A DNA stretch of 64,000 bases from Marinobacter daepoensis DSM 16072 (GTDB lineage: Bacteria; Pseudomonadota; Gammaproteobacteria; Pseudomonadales; Oleiphilaceae). The position numbers and the translations under genes were made by a program. The stretch lies in NCBI RefSeq assembly GCF_000421165.1, contig NZ_ATWI01000015.1, positions 55,507 through 119,506 on the forward strand, read 5' to 3'. The notes below the pieces were generated by a model. That model saw only the letters and a program-made list of their open reading frames with translations, had not been told where the DNA came from and ran no database searches. How positions within the stretch are numbered: position 1 is the first letter of the stretch; each line of letters starts with the position of its first letter. Of the stretch, positions 17,770-26,640 are shown piece after piece.

Positions 17770-19473
17770 ATGAACGGCTCACAGCACATTCTTGAAGCGT
17801 TCCACCGCCACAACATCAGCACAGTTTTCGGGTACCCTGGCGGCTGCATCATGCCGCTATACGACGCGCTGGTAGACGATGTGGATGTGGAACACGTGCT
17901 GTGCCGGCATGAGCAAGCCTGTGCACTTGCCGCAGATGGCTATGCCCGGGCCAGTGGTCGCCTGGGCGTTTGCATCGCCACGTCGGGCCCCGGTGCCACC
18001 AACCTGATCACCGGGGTTGCCAACGCCTACCTGGACTCCATTCCTCTACTTGTAATCACAGGCCAGGTGCCGTCGGCACTCATTGGCACAGACGCCTTCC
18101 AGGAAACCGACATCCTTGGCATGACCCTGGGGATCGTGAAACACAGTTATCTGGTGGAAGACGCCGGGGATCTGCCACGGGTTCTGGAGGAAGCGATCGG
18201 CCTGGCCCAGAGCGGCCGACCGGGCCCCGTGTGGATCGACATTCCCAAAGATATCCTGTTGTCGCCGATCACGACCGCAGCCCCCGAACGCCCACAGGCT
18301 GAGAACCGCCAACAGCAATGCCCCGACATCCGCGAGGCCTGGGCCATGCTGAAAGCCGCCAAACGTCCCCTGCTCTACAGTGGAGGCGGTGTTTCCCTGG
18401 CCCAGGCCGAAGCAAACTTCCGTGCTTTCGCAGAAGCGTCAGGTCTGCCGGGTGTGGTCACCCTGAAAGGCATTGGCAACGCCGGCAGACACAACCCGAA
18501 CGACATGGGCATGCTCGGTATGCACGGCTCGCGGGCCGCCAACAAAGCCGTTGACGAATGCGATCTGCTGTTTGTGGTTGGTGCCCGCCTGGATGATCGC
18601 GCAACCGGAAAACTGGACGGATTCGCCCCCAATGCCCGCCTGATACACATCGACACCGATGCAGCCGAAATCAACAAGCTGCGAGCGGCGGATATTGCAG
18701 TACGGGGTGATCTGAACGCCATTCTCAGCGCCTTCACCACAGCAGCTGAGCAGACCCCCCTGTCCATTGGTGACTGGCAGAAACAATGCCAGACCTGGCA
18801 TACCACTGGAGGCTTCCGGGCTGCAGGGAACGAAGCGCCCCTGACGCCGATTACCGGCCCCGCGTTTATTCGCCAGCTCTCAGGCATTACCCCGGACAAC
18901 ACCATCATTGCCTGTGATGTGGGCCAGCACCAGATGTGGGTAGCTCAGTATTATCAGTTTGCCCATCCAAGACACCACCTGAGCAGCGGCGGACTCGGTA
19001 CCATGGGGTTCGGGATGCCTGCCGCCATCGGTGCCCAGTTCGCAAACAGGAACAGCACCGTCATCAACGTCACTGGCGACGGCTCGTTCATGATGAACGC
19101 ACAGGAACTGGCCACCATTCGGCGGTACAACCTGCCGCTGAAACTGATCATTCTGGACAATCAGTGCCTGGGGATGGTGCGCCAGCAGCAGGAGCTCTTC
19201 TACAACAACCGGGAGAGCCAGATCAATCTGGACGACAACCCGGATTTCGTCGCCATGGCCAGGGCCTTTGACATTCCGGCGCTGCACATTGAACGCACCG
19301 ACCAGATCCGCCGGGGGATCGAAACCATTCTGGCCTATAACGGACCGATGCTGCTGCATGTAGCCATCAGCCGGGAAGAGAACGTCTGGCCCATCGTAAA
19401 AGCCGGTTCCAGCAACCGGGAAATGATCGACGAGCCCCGAAAAACCAGCAACCGCAAGGAACAGGTAGCATGA
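17770..19473 (+). CDS. ilvG: Acetolactate synthase large subunit IlvG
   Basis: This 567-residue thiamine-diphosphate enzyme condenses pyruvate with pyruvate or 2-oxobutyrate, the first common step of valine, leucine and isoleucine synthesis. The catalytic Glu is in CRHEQACALAADGYARASG. The ThDP-binding motif runs from GDGSFMMNAQ to LIILDN, and the FAD-binding central domain is present. The partner gene is a short IlvM-type small subunit, and the leader is IlvL-like, so this is the AHAS II-like (IlvGM) isozyme rather than IlvIH. It is translationally coupled to ilvM by an ATGA overlap. Confidence 0.93.
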   Translation: MNGSQHILEAFHRHNISTVFGYPGGCIMPLYDALVDDVDVEHVLCRHEQACALAADGYARASGRLGVCIATSGPGATNLITGVANAYLDSIPLLVITGQVPSALIGTDAFQETDILGMTLGIVKHSYLVEDAGDLPRVLEEAIGLAQSGRPGPVWIDIPKDILLSPITTAAPERPQAENRQQQCPDIREAWAMLKAAKRPLLYSGGGVSLAQAEANFRAFAEASGLPGVVTLKGIGNAGRHNPNDMGMLGMHGSRAANKAVDECDLLFVVGARLDDRATGKLDGFAPNARLIHIDTDAAEINKLRAADIAVRGDLNAILSAFTTAAEQTPLSIGDWQKQCQTWHTTGGFRAAGNEAPLTPITGPAFIRQLSGITPDNTIIACDVGQHQMWVAQYYQFAHPRHHLSSGGLGTMGFGMPAAIGAQFANRNSTVINVTGDGSFMMNAQELATIRRYNLPLKLIILDNQCLGMVRQQQELFYNNRESQINLDDNPDFVAMARAFDIPALHIERTDQIRRGIETILAYNGPMLLHVAISREENVWPIVKAGSSNREMIDEPRKTSNRKEQVA

Positions 19474-19748
19474 ACCCGACGCACGAGATTGCCAGCCCGA
19501 GTTACACCCTCAATTGCCGCATGAATCAGGAAGCGGCTGCGCTTGAGCGACTGTGCCAGGTTGTGAGGGTCCGGGGTTTCCGGATTGCCCGGATGGCTAT
19601 GGAGTCCTCCGAAGAGTGTCTTGAAATTGCTTTGACGCTGGAAGGTTCACGGCCGGTTTCCATGCTTCAGTCTCAACTGGAAAAACTGCACACGGTGATC
19701 GGTGTGGAGGTTGTATCCGGCGCTGCTTCACGGTCACGGACGGCCTGA
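19470..19748 (+). CDS. ilvM: Acetolactate synthase small subunit IlvM
   Basis: This 92-residue protein carries a single ACT-like domain (YTLNCRMNQEAAALERLCQVV, then FRIARMAM). The start overlaps the ilvG stop (ATGA), typical of ilvGM pairs. IlvM stabilises and activates the large subunit; IlvM-type subunits lack the valine-binding extension of IlvH, so feedback inhibition is probably weak. A GC-rich hairpin follows it. Confidence 0.88.
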   Translation: MNPTHEIASPSYTLNCRMNQEAAALERLCQVVRVRGFRIARMAMESSEECLEIALTLEGSRPVSMLQSQLEKLHTVIGVEVVSGAASRSRTA

Positions 19749-19762
19749 CCGAGCCCAGGCAT

Positions 19763-19795
19763 TGCGGGCAGGTGAGCCAAACGCCCCTGCCCGCA
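19763..19795. terminator. Hairpin between converging ilvM and thiolase genes
   Basis: TGCGGGCAGG pairs with CCTGCCCGCA around a 13-base loop in the gap between two converging operons. There is no long T run, so it may act only as a bidirectional 3'-end stabiliser. Confidence 0.5.
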
Positions 19796-19800
19796 GACCC

Positions 19801-20982
19801 TCAGATCAACTCGACAGCTACCGCGGTGCCCTCGCCACCGCCGATGCACAACGAAGCCACACCACGCTTGAGCCCGCGCTGTTTCAGGGCATTGATCAAA
19901 GTGACAATGATCCGCGAACCGGACGAGCCGATCGGATGCCCCAGTGCACAGGCACCACCGTGTACATTCACCTTGTCCGCCGGCAACTTCAACTCGTTGA
20001 TGGCGGCCAGAGTCACCACAGCAAAGGCTTCGTTAATTTCGAACAGATCCACATCGTCCACGGTCCAGCCCGCTTTTTTCAATACCTTTTCAATAGAGCC
20101 GATGGGCGCCAAGGTAAATTCAGCGGGCAGACGGGCATGGGTCGCATGCGCCACAATCCGGGCCTGCGGGGTCAGGCCCCGGGCGTCCGCTTCGGCGGCC
20201 GAGGCCAGCACCAGTGCAGAGGCACCGTCACTGATGGAGCTTGCGTTGGCGGCGGTTACGGAGCCGTCTTTGGCGAACGCGGGTTTGAGGTGCGGGATTT
20301 TCTCCGGTTTGGCATTGCCTGGCTGTTCATCGGTATCGATTTCCGTCTCGCCGCCACGACCCGAAACCGACACCGGTACAATTTCGTCCCGGAACCAGCC
20401 ATTCTCGATAGCCGCCAGGGATTTTTGCAGAGAGCCAATGGCAAATTCGTCCATGGCCTGCCGGGTGATGTCGAGTTTGTCGGCGGTGCGCTGGGCGAAT
20501 ACTCCCATCAGACCACCCTCGTATGCGTCTTCCAGTCCGTCCAGAAACATACTGTCCAACACCTGGCCATGGCCCATACGCATACCAGCGCGGGCCTTGG
20601 GCAGCAGGTACGGGGCCTGGCTCATGTTTTCCATTCCGCCGGCAATCATGATGTTGTTGGTACCGGCCTTGATCTGGTCGTGGGCCATGATGACGGCCTG
20701 CATGCCGGAACCGCACATTTTGTTGATGGTGGTGCAACCTGAACTGTCCGGAACTCCCGAGGCACGGGAGGCCTGGCGTGCAGGTGCCTGGCCAAGGCCG
20801 CCCGGGAGCACACAGCCCATGATGACTTCCTGAATGTCGGCCGGCTTGAGGCCGGAGCGCTCTATGGCCGCTTTGATAGCGATGGCGCCCAGCTCCGGGG
20901 AGCGTACCGAGCTCAGGGCGCCCATCATTCCGCCCATGGGGGTTCGGGCGGAGCCTGCTATTACTATATCGTTTGAGCTCAT
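19801..20982 (-). CDS. Acetyl-CoA C-acetyltransferase (thiolase II)
   Basis: This 393-residue thiolase has the acyl-accepting Cys in NKMCGSGMQAV, the His motif in GGACALGHPIGSSG and the C-terminal Cys in SLCIGGGEGTA. It interconverts two acetyl-CoA and acetoacetyl-CoA, or cleaves 3-ketoacyl-CoA. It is the last gene of a three-gene unit (SDR, acyl-CoA dehydrogenase, thiolase) that lacks only an enoyl-CoA hydratase for a beta-oxidation round. ATG 20982 (MSSNDIVIAG) follows an AGGACAG ribosome site. Acetoacetate made by the liu pathway could feed into this enzyme. Confidence 0.92.
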   Translation of the reverse strand: MSSNDIVIAGSARTPMGGMMGALSSVRSPELGAIAIKAAIERSGLKPADIQEVIMGCVLPGGLGQAPARQASRASGVPDSSGCTTINKMCGSGMQAVIMAHDQIKAGTNNIMIAGGMENMSQAPYLLPKARAGMRMGHGQVLDSMFLDGLEDAYEGGLMGVFAQRTADKLDITRQAMDEFAIGSLQKSLAAIENGWFRDEIVPVSVSGRGGETEIDTDEQPGNAKPEKIPHLKPAFAKDGSVTAANASSISDGASALVLASAAEADARGLTPQARIVAHATHARLPAEFTLAPIGSIEKVLKKAGWTVDDVDLFEINEAFAVVTLAAINELKLPADKVNVHGGACALGHPIGSSGSRIIVTLINALKQRGLKRGVASLCIGGGEGTAVAVELI

Positions 20983-20993
20983 GGTGACTGTCC

Positions 20994-22154
20994 TCATTTT
21001 TGGGGTGAGCGACCTAAAACCGACCGGGCAATGATTTCCTTCATCACTTCCGAGGTTCCGCCATAAATCCGCTGCACCCGGGCATCAATAAAGTTCCTGG
21101 AAATCGGGTACTCCGTGGTGTAGCCATAGCCGCCAAACAGCTGCAAACAGCCATCAGCAACACGACACTGCATCTCGGTAGCGCTGTACTTGGCCATGGA
21201 CGCCGTGGGGGCATCCAATTTGCCCTCTTCGTATTCCCGAATGCACTGATCCACAAACGCTTTGTTGATGCGGTAATCCGTTTCCATGCGGGCAATTTCG
21301 AAACGTGTGTTCTGCAACAGGCTGAGTTTCTGGCCAAACAGCTCACGCTCCTGGGCGTACTGAATGGTCATATCCAGTGAGCCCCGGGCCGCTGCCACGC
21401 CCAGCGCTCCGATCACCAGCCGCTCTCGGGGCAGTTCACGCATCAGGTAAACAAACCCCTGGCCTTCCTCTCCCAGCATGGCGGAGGCGGGTATGCGCAT
21501 GTCGGAGAAAAACAGCTCGGAGGTGTCGCCAGAATGCTGGCCGATTTTGTCCAGGTTCCGGCCTTTGCTGAACCCGGGCAGCGAGGTATCCACCAGGAAC
21601 AGGCTGATTCCTTTAGCACCGGCCTGAGGATCGGTTTTGGCAGCAACGATCACCATATCGGCGTGTTGGCCGTTGGTAATAAAGGTTTTTGAGCCATTGA
21701 GGATGTAGTTTTCACCGTCTTTCACGGCGCTGGTGCGCATGGCCTGCAAGTCGCTGCCAGCGCCAGGCTCGGTCATGGCGATGGCCCCCACGGCTTCACC
21801 TGAGACCATGCCCGGGAGCCACTGCCGTTTCTGCTCCTCATTACCGAGATGGCTGAGATAGGGCGCGACGATGTCGGAATGCACCATCACGTTGGTGGAT
21901 AGCGCACCAAACCCGAGGCGAGCAAGCTCTTCACCCACAACCACCGAATACTGAAACGGCGCTCCACAACCGCCGCAGTCTTCGGGCACATCCACACACA
22001 GCATGCCTGCGTTGCCGAGCGTGTTCCAAAGCTCCCGGGGCACAATACCGTTTTTCTCCCAGGCCTCGTACTGAGGAGCCACTTCCGTCTCCAGTGCTTT
22101 GATCACGGAGTCCCGAAACAGGGCCAGCTCTTGCTGATCAACAGGATTAGTCAT
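20994..22154 (-). CDS. Acyl-CoA dehydrogenase
   Basis: This 386-residue flavoprotein has standard acyl-CoA dehydrogenase elements: AIAMTEPGAGSDLQAMRTSA for FAD/substrate binding and, near the C-terminus, FGGYGYTTEYPISR and RIYGGTSEVMKEIIARSVLG. The Glu in GGTSEVMKE sits where the catalytic base lies in short-, medium- and long-chain enzymes, unlike the isovaleryl enzyme at 26.6 kb. It probably oxidises a straight-chain or methyl-branched acyl-CoA and passes electrons to ETF. ATG 22154 is preceded by AGGTGAG. It lies 11 bases upstream of the thiolase start. Confidence 0.9.
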   Translation of the reverse strand: MTNPVDQQELALFRDSVIKALETEVAPQYEAWEKNGIVPRELWNTLGNAGMLCVDVPEDCGGCGAPFQYSVVVGEELARLGFGALSTNVMVHSDIVAPYLSHLGNEEQKRQWLPGMVSGEAVGAIAMTEPGAGSDLQAMRTSAVKDGENYILNGSKTFITNGQHADMVIVAAKTDPQAGAKGISLFLVDTSLPGFSKGRNLDKIGQHSGDTSELFFSDMRIPASAMLGEEGQGFVYLMRELPRERLVIGALGVAAARGSLDMTIQYAQERELFGQKLSLLQNTRFEIARMETDYRINKAFVDQCIREYEEGKLDAPTASMAKYSATEMQCRVADGCLQLFGGYGYTTEYPISRNFIDARVQRIYGGTSEVMKEIIARSVLGRSPQK

Positions 22155-22234
22155 AATACTCACCTGTGGTTACCGGTTCGCTTGTGGCGAAACCTGTTAC
22201 AAAATCCCGCTTTTGACGGGCGTTGTTCTGATGC

Positions 22235-22996
22235 TCACCTGGGCGCCATTCGCAGGGCGCAATCAAGCCGGATGACCTCGCCATTGAGCACCGGATTACG
22301 CACCATCTGATCCACCATCATGCCAAACTCCTCAGGCTTGCCCAGGCGCTTCGGGAATGGCAGCGTGGCCGCCAGACTGTCCTGCACCTCCTGCGGCATA
22401 CCGGCCATCATGGGCGTCATGAACAGGCCCGGGGCGATGGTGTTCACCCGAATGCCCTCACGGGCCAGTTCCCGGGCAGCCTGTAATGTCAGGGAGACTA
22501 CGCCTCCTTTAGAAGCGCTGTAGGCGGCCTGGCCGATCTGGCCTTCATAGGCCGCCACCGACGCGGTGTTGATGATCACACCCCGCTCACCGTCCTCGTT
22601 GGGCTCACGCTGAGCCATGTCGGCTGCCGCCAGGCGCAGAATGTTAAAGCTGCCGATCAGGTTTACTTCAATCACCCGGCTGAAATCCGCCAACGGCATC
22701 ACCCCCTCCCGGCCCAGGATTTTCGAGGCCGGGGCAATGCCTGCGCAATTGACAGCAACCCCACAAGGCCCGTGTGCTTCCCGGGCAATGCTCACTGCTT
22801 TCTCCGCACTGTCAGCAGAAGCCACGTTGCATTCGATAAACAGGCCATCCAGCTCTGCAGCAACCTGCTCCCCCCGTTCTTTATTCAGATCCAGAATAGC
22901 AACCTTGCAGCCAGCGGCAGCCAGAGACCGGGCTGCACCTTCACCCAGCCCGGAGGCACCGCCGGTAACGATCGCGGGTGTGTCTTTAAAATCCAT
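22235..22996 (-). CDS. SDR family oxidoreductase, 3-hydroxyacyl-CoA dehydrogenase type
   Basis: This 253-residue short-chain dehydrogenase has TGGASGLGEGAA for NAD binding and the catalytic YSASK with an upstream Ser in the NTASVAAYEG strand. The acidic residue ending the second strand (AILDLNK) favours NAD over NADP. The sequence resembles HSD10-type enzymes (3-hydroxy-2-methylbutyryl-CoA / 3-hydroxyacyl-CoA dehydrogenase), which act in isoleucine and short-chain acyl-CoA breakdown. It is the first gene of an operon with the acyl-CoA dehydrogenase and thiolase. The palindrome at 23061 lies just upstream. Confidence 0.88.
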   Translation of the reverse strand: MDFKDTPAIVTGGASGLGEGAARSLAAAGCKVAILDLNKERGEQVAAELDGLFIECNVASADSAEKAVSIAREAHGPCGVAVNCAGIAPASKILGREGVMPLADFSRVIEVNLIGSFNILRLAAADMAQREPNEDGERGVIINTASVAAYEGQIGQAAYSASKGGVVSLTLQAARELAREGIRVNTIAPGLFMTPMMAGMPQEVQDSLAATLPFPKRLGKPEEFGMMVDQMVRNPVLNGEVIRLDCALRMAPR

Positions 22997-23060
22997 AACT
23001 CGTGTCCTTCAAAAGTTTCTATGCGGCCACGGCGGCACGCATGTAAATCACACAGTTGAC

Positions 23061-23072
23061 GTTTACGTAAAC
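23061..23072. promoter_or_regulatory. Putative LiuR operator (copy 1)
   Basis: GTTTACGTAAAC is a perfect 12-base palindrome, 65 bases upstream of the SDR start and 180 bases before the AraC start. The same 12 bases occur before liuR at 26102. Known LiuR (MerR family) sites have this kind of ACGTTWACGT core. The second copy next to liuR supports the assignment. Confidence 0.72.
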
Positions 23073-23250
23073 TTAACTCAGATGTACTCCCCAAAACAAC
23101 ACCTGCCTTCACTCTGCAGTCCGACGACCAACTCCCACCCGGCACCATGCAACCAATACCTTGTCGCCATATTAGACTTCGCCTGCCCCCGGGCTAGAAT
23201 GACCCTTCCTGCCAAATCAATTGACCCATTACGCAACGGCACTGATCGTT

Positions 23251-24294
23251 ATGGCCAAAGCTCACATTGCCAATCACTACCTCCAGGCGACGATTCGCGG
23301 CGCCGAACGCCAGGGTCATAACGCCGGGGAGCTGCTGGCTCAGGCAGGCGTGCCACCCGGCTGGCTGAACCAACCGGAACGACTGATTACCGAGCAACAA
23401 CTGGCCCGGCTGATTCAGTCCGTCTGGCGCTCCACCCGGGATGAATTTCTGGGGTTATCTTCAGAACGGTGCAATCAAGGCACCTTTGCGTTGATGTGCG
23501 AATTCAGCCTCAGCTCCGCCACCCTGGGCGCCGTGCTCCGGAAAAGCGCCCGCTTCTATCGGGTCGTCTGCCATAATCTGGACATTGCCCTGGAAGAGCA
23601 GGAACGGCGGGTCTTTTTCCGCCTGCACCTGAAAGACACCCGGAACGACACCGACCACATGCTCCAGGAGTTCCTGATTCTGATGTGGGAACGCCTGTCC
23701 TGCTGGCTGGTCGATCAGCAGATTCCGTTTGCTCGTACTCAGTTCAGCTACCCTCGCCCCCGGCATGAGGCCGAGTATCGGGCGATGTACCCGGGCGAGC
23801 TGGCGTTTGACCAAACGGTGTGCGGCTTCCTGCTGCATGAGAAATACCTCCAACTGCCGATCGTCCGGACCGAACAGGAAGTGCGGGAATTTCTGGCGGC
23901 CGCACCGGCTTATATCCTGCATCGTCCCAGCCAGGACGAAAGCCTCAGGACCCACATCCGGGCGATCCTGGCGCGCTACAACTACCCGGACATGCCCGGC
24001 CTTGAAGCCCTTGGGCTGGAACTGCATATGACGCCCCGCAATCTGGGCAGGAAACTTCAGGACGAAGGCACGTCCCTGCGCAAAATCAAGGAAACGTTAC
24101 GCAGGGAACACGCCATCCGGCTGATCACCAGCGAGAATCTCAGCATCAGCGAAATAGCCGAACGGGTAGGATTCTCTGAAACTGCGTCGTTCTCACGGGC
24201 CTTCAAACGCTGGACCGGCCGCTCGCCGGCCCGGTGGCGAGGAGACCGACTCAACCAGGCCATGTCGGAACCGGTCAACTTTTTTGGCCAGTAG
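23251..24294 (+). CDS. AraC family transcriptional regulator
   Basis: This 347-residue protein has an N-terminal arabinose-binding-like domain of the OruR/ArgR class (about 15-200) and a C-terminal AraC double helix-turn-helix (about 235-335). The second helix-turn-helix shows SISEIAERVGFSETASFSRAFKRWTGRSPARWR, cited here as residues about 300-330. It is divergent from the SDR-ACAD-thiolase operon and faces the acyl-CoA synthetase gene at 24370, so either could be its target. ATG 23251 is used; TTG 23221 is an in-frame alternative. The effector is unknown. Confidence 0.9.
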   Translation: MAKAHIANHYLQATIRGAERQGHNAGELLAQAGVPPGWLNQPERLITEQQLARLIQSVWRSTRDEFLGLSSERCNQGTFALMCEFSLSSATLGAVLRKSARFYRVVCHNLDIALEEQERRVFFRLHLKDTRNDTDHMLQEFLILMWERLSCWLVDQQIPFARTQFSYPRPRHEAEYRAMYPGELAFDQTVCGFLLHEKYLQLPIVRTEQEVREFLAAAPAYILHRPSQDESLRTHIRAILARYNYPDMPGLEALGLELHMTPRNLGRKLQDEGTSLRKIKETLRREHAIRLITSENLSISEIAERVGFSETASFSRAFKRWTGRSPARWRGDRLNQAMSEPVNFFGQ

Positions 24295-24369
24295 GGTCAT
24301 TCCCTCCGCTCCGGAGCCTTTGCCTTAATTGTCTGTAGTCTCTACAACAACAAGCAATCGAGGTAAACC

Positions 24370-25965
24370 ATGTCAGAACAGACCTACGCTCCTGCTCCTC
24401 CCATGTATGACCACGTTTGCCGAGCGCTGAGGAACACCATTGGCGATGCCATCGCCCGCTCAGCCGCCTGCCACAAAGCCAAAACAGCCCTGACCTTCAA
24501 CAACCGGGAATGGACCTACGACGAGATCGAACGCGCGAGCAACCGAGTTGCCCATCACCTGATCCGCCTCGGCCTGCATAAAGGAGAGCGTGTCGCCGCC
24601 TATGGCAAAAACTCCGATGCCTATGTACTGCTATGGCTAGCCTGTGCCAAAGCTGGCCTGATTCACGTGCCGGTGAACTACGCTCTGGTCAAACAGGAAC
24701 TGGCTTATATCCTCAGGCAGTCAGGCGCCAGAGCCCTGTTTTACGATACCGACCTCGAGGTTCAGGCCAAAGCCGTTCTGCCCGGCACCGCCATCGAAAT
24801 AACCGGGGCTCTGCACGGCACCCAAGATACCACCGACATTCTCGACATGGCCCGGTCCTCCGCAAGCGACCAGCCACCGGAGCTCAACCTGGCCGACACC
24901 GACATCGTGCAGATTCTTTACACCTCTGGCACCACCTCAGACCCGAAAGGCGCGATGCACACCCATCGTTCCCTGCTGACCGAGTATGGTGCCGCCCAGT
25001 ATCACCTGGATATCAGCCCCAATGACCGCTGCCTGGCAGCCTTACCGCTCTACCACTCGGCCCAGATGCATGTCTTCATGATGCCGATGTTACTGACCGG
25101 CGGGTACACACGACTGATCAGCACCCCCACCCCGGACGCTATCCTTGGATTGCTGGCCAGCGAACAACTGAATGCCTCCTTTGCCCCGCCAACGGTCTGG
25201 ATTTCACTGCTGCAGTACCGGAGTTTCGACGCGAAAAAACTTCAGCACATGAACAAAATCTACTACGGCGCGTCGATCATGCCCGGGGAGATTGTTCGTA
25301 AACTCCGGGAACTTCTCCCACAGGCGGGCCTGTACAACTGCTATGGACAGAGCGAAATCGCCCCACTGGCCACGGTCCTGCGCCCCGAGGAACACCACGA
25401 CCGACCCACCTCCGCTGGCCGGCCCCTGCAAACCGTTATGACCAGAATCATCAACCCAGCCACGGGTGAAGATTGCCCAGCGGGAGAACAGGGAGAACTG
25501 GTCCATCGCTCCCCGCAGCTCATGACCGGATACTGGCAAAAACCCGAAGCCACCGACGAAGCGTTTCACGGGGGCTGGTTTCATTCCGGCGACCTTGGTT
25601 ACCGAGACGAACAAGGGTACATTTACATCGTCGACCGTATTAAAGACGTGGTAAACACCGGCGGAGTGCTGGTCGCAAGCCGTGATGTGGAAGAAGCCCT
25701 GTATCAACACGAGTCGGTGGCAGAGGTTGCGGTTATCGGGGTGCCAGATGAAAAATGGATTGAAGCCATCTGCGCCATTGTGGTGGCCCGGGAAGGTTAC
25801 ACGGAAGACGCATCCGCCTTACTTGAGCATGCCAAGGCAACACTGGCACGTTTCAAAATCCCAAAACACATTCAGTTTGTAGACGAGCTCCCAAAAAACA
25901 GTGCTGGCAAACTACTCAAACGCAAATTGCGAGAAACCTTCACCAGCGCCGACAGCCTCGCCTGA
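24370..25965 (+). CDS. Acyl-CoA synthetase (AMP-forming)
   Basis: This 531-residue ANL-superfamily enzyme has the P-loop YTSGTTSDPKGAMHTH, the YNCYGQSE adenylate motif, the HSGDLGYRDEQGYIYIVDRIKD hinge (near residues 400-420) and the C-terminal catalytic Lys in KNSAGKLLKR. It activates a carboxylic acid to acyl-CoA through acyl-adenylate. The substrate cannot be read, but position between an AraC regulator and liuR suggests a short or branched acid such as isovalerate or a related acid. A ribosome site (GAGGTAAACC) precedes ATG 24370. Confidence 0.9.
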   Translation: MSEQTYAPAPPMYDHVCRALRNTIGDAIARSAACHKAKTALTFNNREWTYDEIERASNRVAHHLIRLGLHKGERVAAYGKNSDAYVLLWLACAKAGLIHVPVNYALVKQELAYILRQSGARALFYDTDLEVQAKAVLPGTAIEITGALHGTQDTTDILDMARSSASDQPPELNLADTDIVQILYTSGTTSDPKGAMHTHRSLLTEYGAAQYHLDISPNDRCLAALPLYHSAQMHVFMMPMLLTGGYTRLISTPTPDAILGLLASEQLNASFAPPTVWISLLQYRSFDAKKLQHMNKIYYGASIMPGEIVRKLRELLPQAGLYNCYGQSEIAPLATVLRPEEHHDRPTSAGRPLQTVMTRIINPATGEDCPAGEQGELVHRSPQLMTGYWQKPEATDEAFHGGWFHSGDLGYRDEQGYIYIVDRIKDVVNTGGVLVASRDVEEALYQHESVAEVAVIGVPDEKWIEAICAIVVAREGYTEDASALLEHAKATLARFKIPKHIQFVDELPKNSAGKLLKRKLRETFTSADSLA

Positions 25966-26101
25966 CCCATTGCCCGCCAAAGCATCACCACGCCCAGGCG
26001 GGCGTCTTGCCCCTCGTCTTTACCACCCCGGGACCTTGCTGGCCCAGCCTCTGAATACCCCGAAAACCCCGTGATATTAATCCGCCCGCCAAAAGCTTTA
26101 C

Positions 26102-26113
26102 GTTTACGTAAAC
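26102..26113. promoter_or_regulatory. Putative LiuR operator (copy 2)
   Basis: GTTTACGTAAAC is located 34 bases before the liuR start codon, identical to the copy at 23061. MerR-family regulators usually bind palindromes between the -35 and -10 boxes; this position fits autoregulation of liuR and control of the liu operon. Confidence 0.78.
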
Positions 26114-26146
26114 TTCATCTAACCTACGTAAAAAAAGGAATGCGTA

Positions 26147-26590
26147 ATGAACGACAAAAGAACTTTCAGCATCAGCGAACTCTCTCAGGAGTTCGACGTC
26201 ACCACCCGAAGCATCCGGTTCTATGAAGACCAGGGCCTGCTCAAACCTGCCCGGCGCGGGCAAACCCGAATCTTCAGCACCAAGGATCGCGTTCGGCTGA
26301 AGCTGATTCTCCGAGGCAAACGCATGGGGTTTTCCCTGGCCGAAACCAAGGAACTGTTCGACCTCTGGGACGAAACACTCACCGGCAACGAAAAACAGCT
26401 ACTGAAAATGCTGGAGATCCTCGGCGCCAGACGAGCCCACCTGGAACAACAGAAGGAAGACATCGCCATGGCCGAAATGGAAATGGACACCGCCGAAGCG
26501 CGTTGCCGAGAGGCCCTGGCGGAACTCCAGAAAAAGAAAGAAGCACAGGGCATGACCCCGAAAACACCCGAACCCGCTGTCAGCAAATGA
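26147..26590 (+). CDS. liuR: MerR family regulator LiuR
   Basis: This 147-residue protein has an N-terminal MerR winged helix (FSISELSQEFDVTTRSIRFYEDQGLL), the RIFSTKDRVRL linker and a dimerising coiled coil (about 85-130). In Pseudomonas, Shewanella and relatives, LiuR represses liu genes for leucine and isovalerate breakdown. The position directly before liuA and the palindrome upstream support the name. It lies 50 bases before liuA and is probably its co-transcribed repressor. Confidence 0.92.
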   Translation: MNDKRTFSISELSQEFDVTTRSIRFYEDQGLLKPARRGQTRIFSTKDRVRLKLILRGKRMGFSLAETKELFDLWDETLTGNEKQLLKMLEILGARRAHLEQQKEDIAMAEMEMDTAEARCREALAELQKKKEAQGMTPKTPEPAVSK

Positions 26591-26640
26591 CCTGAGACAG
26601 CCAGCGGGTACCAGTCGTTAAAACAAAAAGGTAGCAAACG

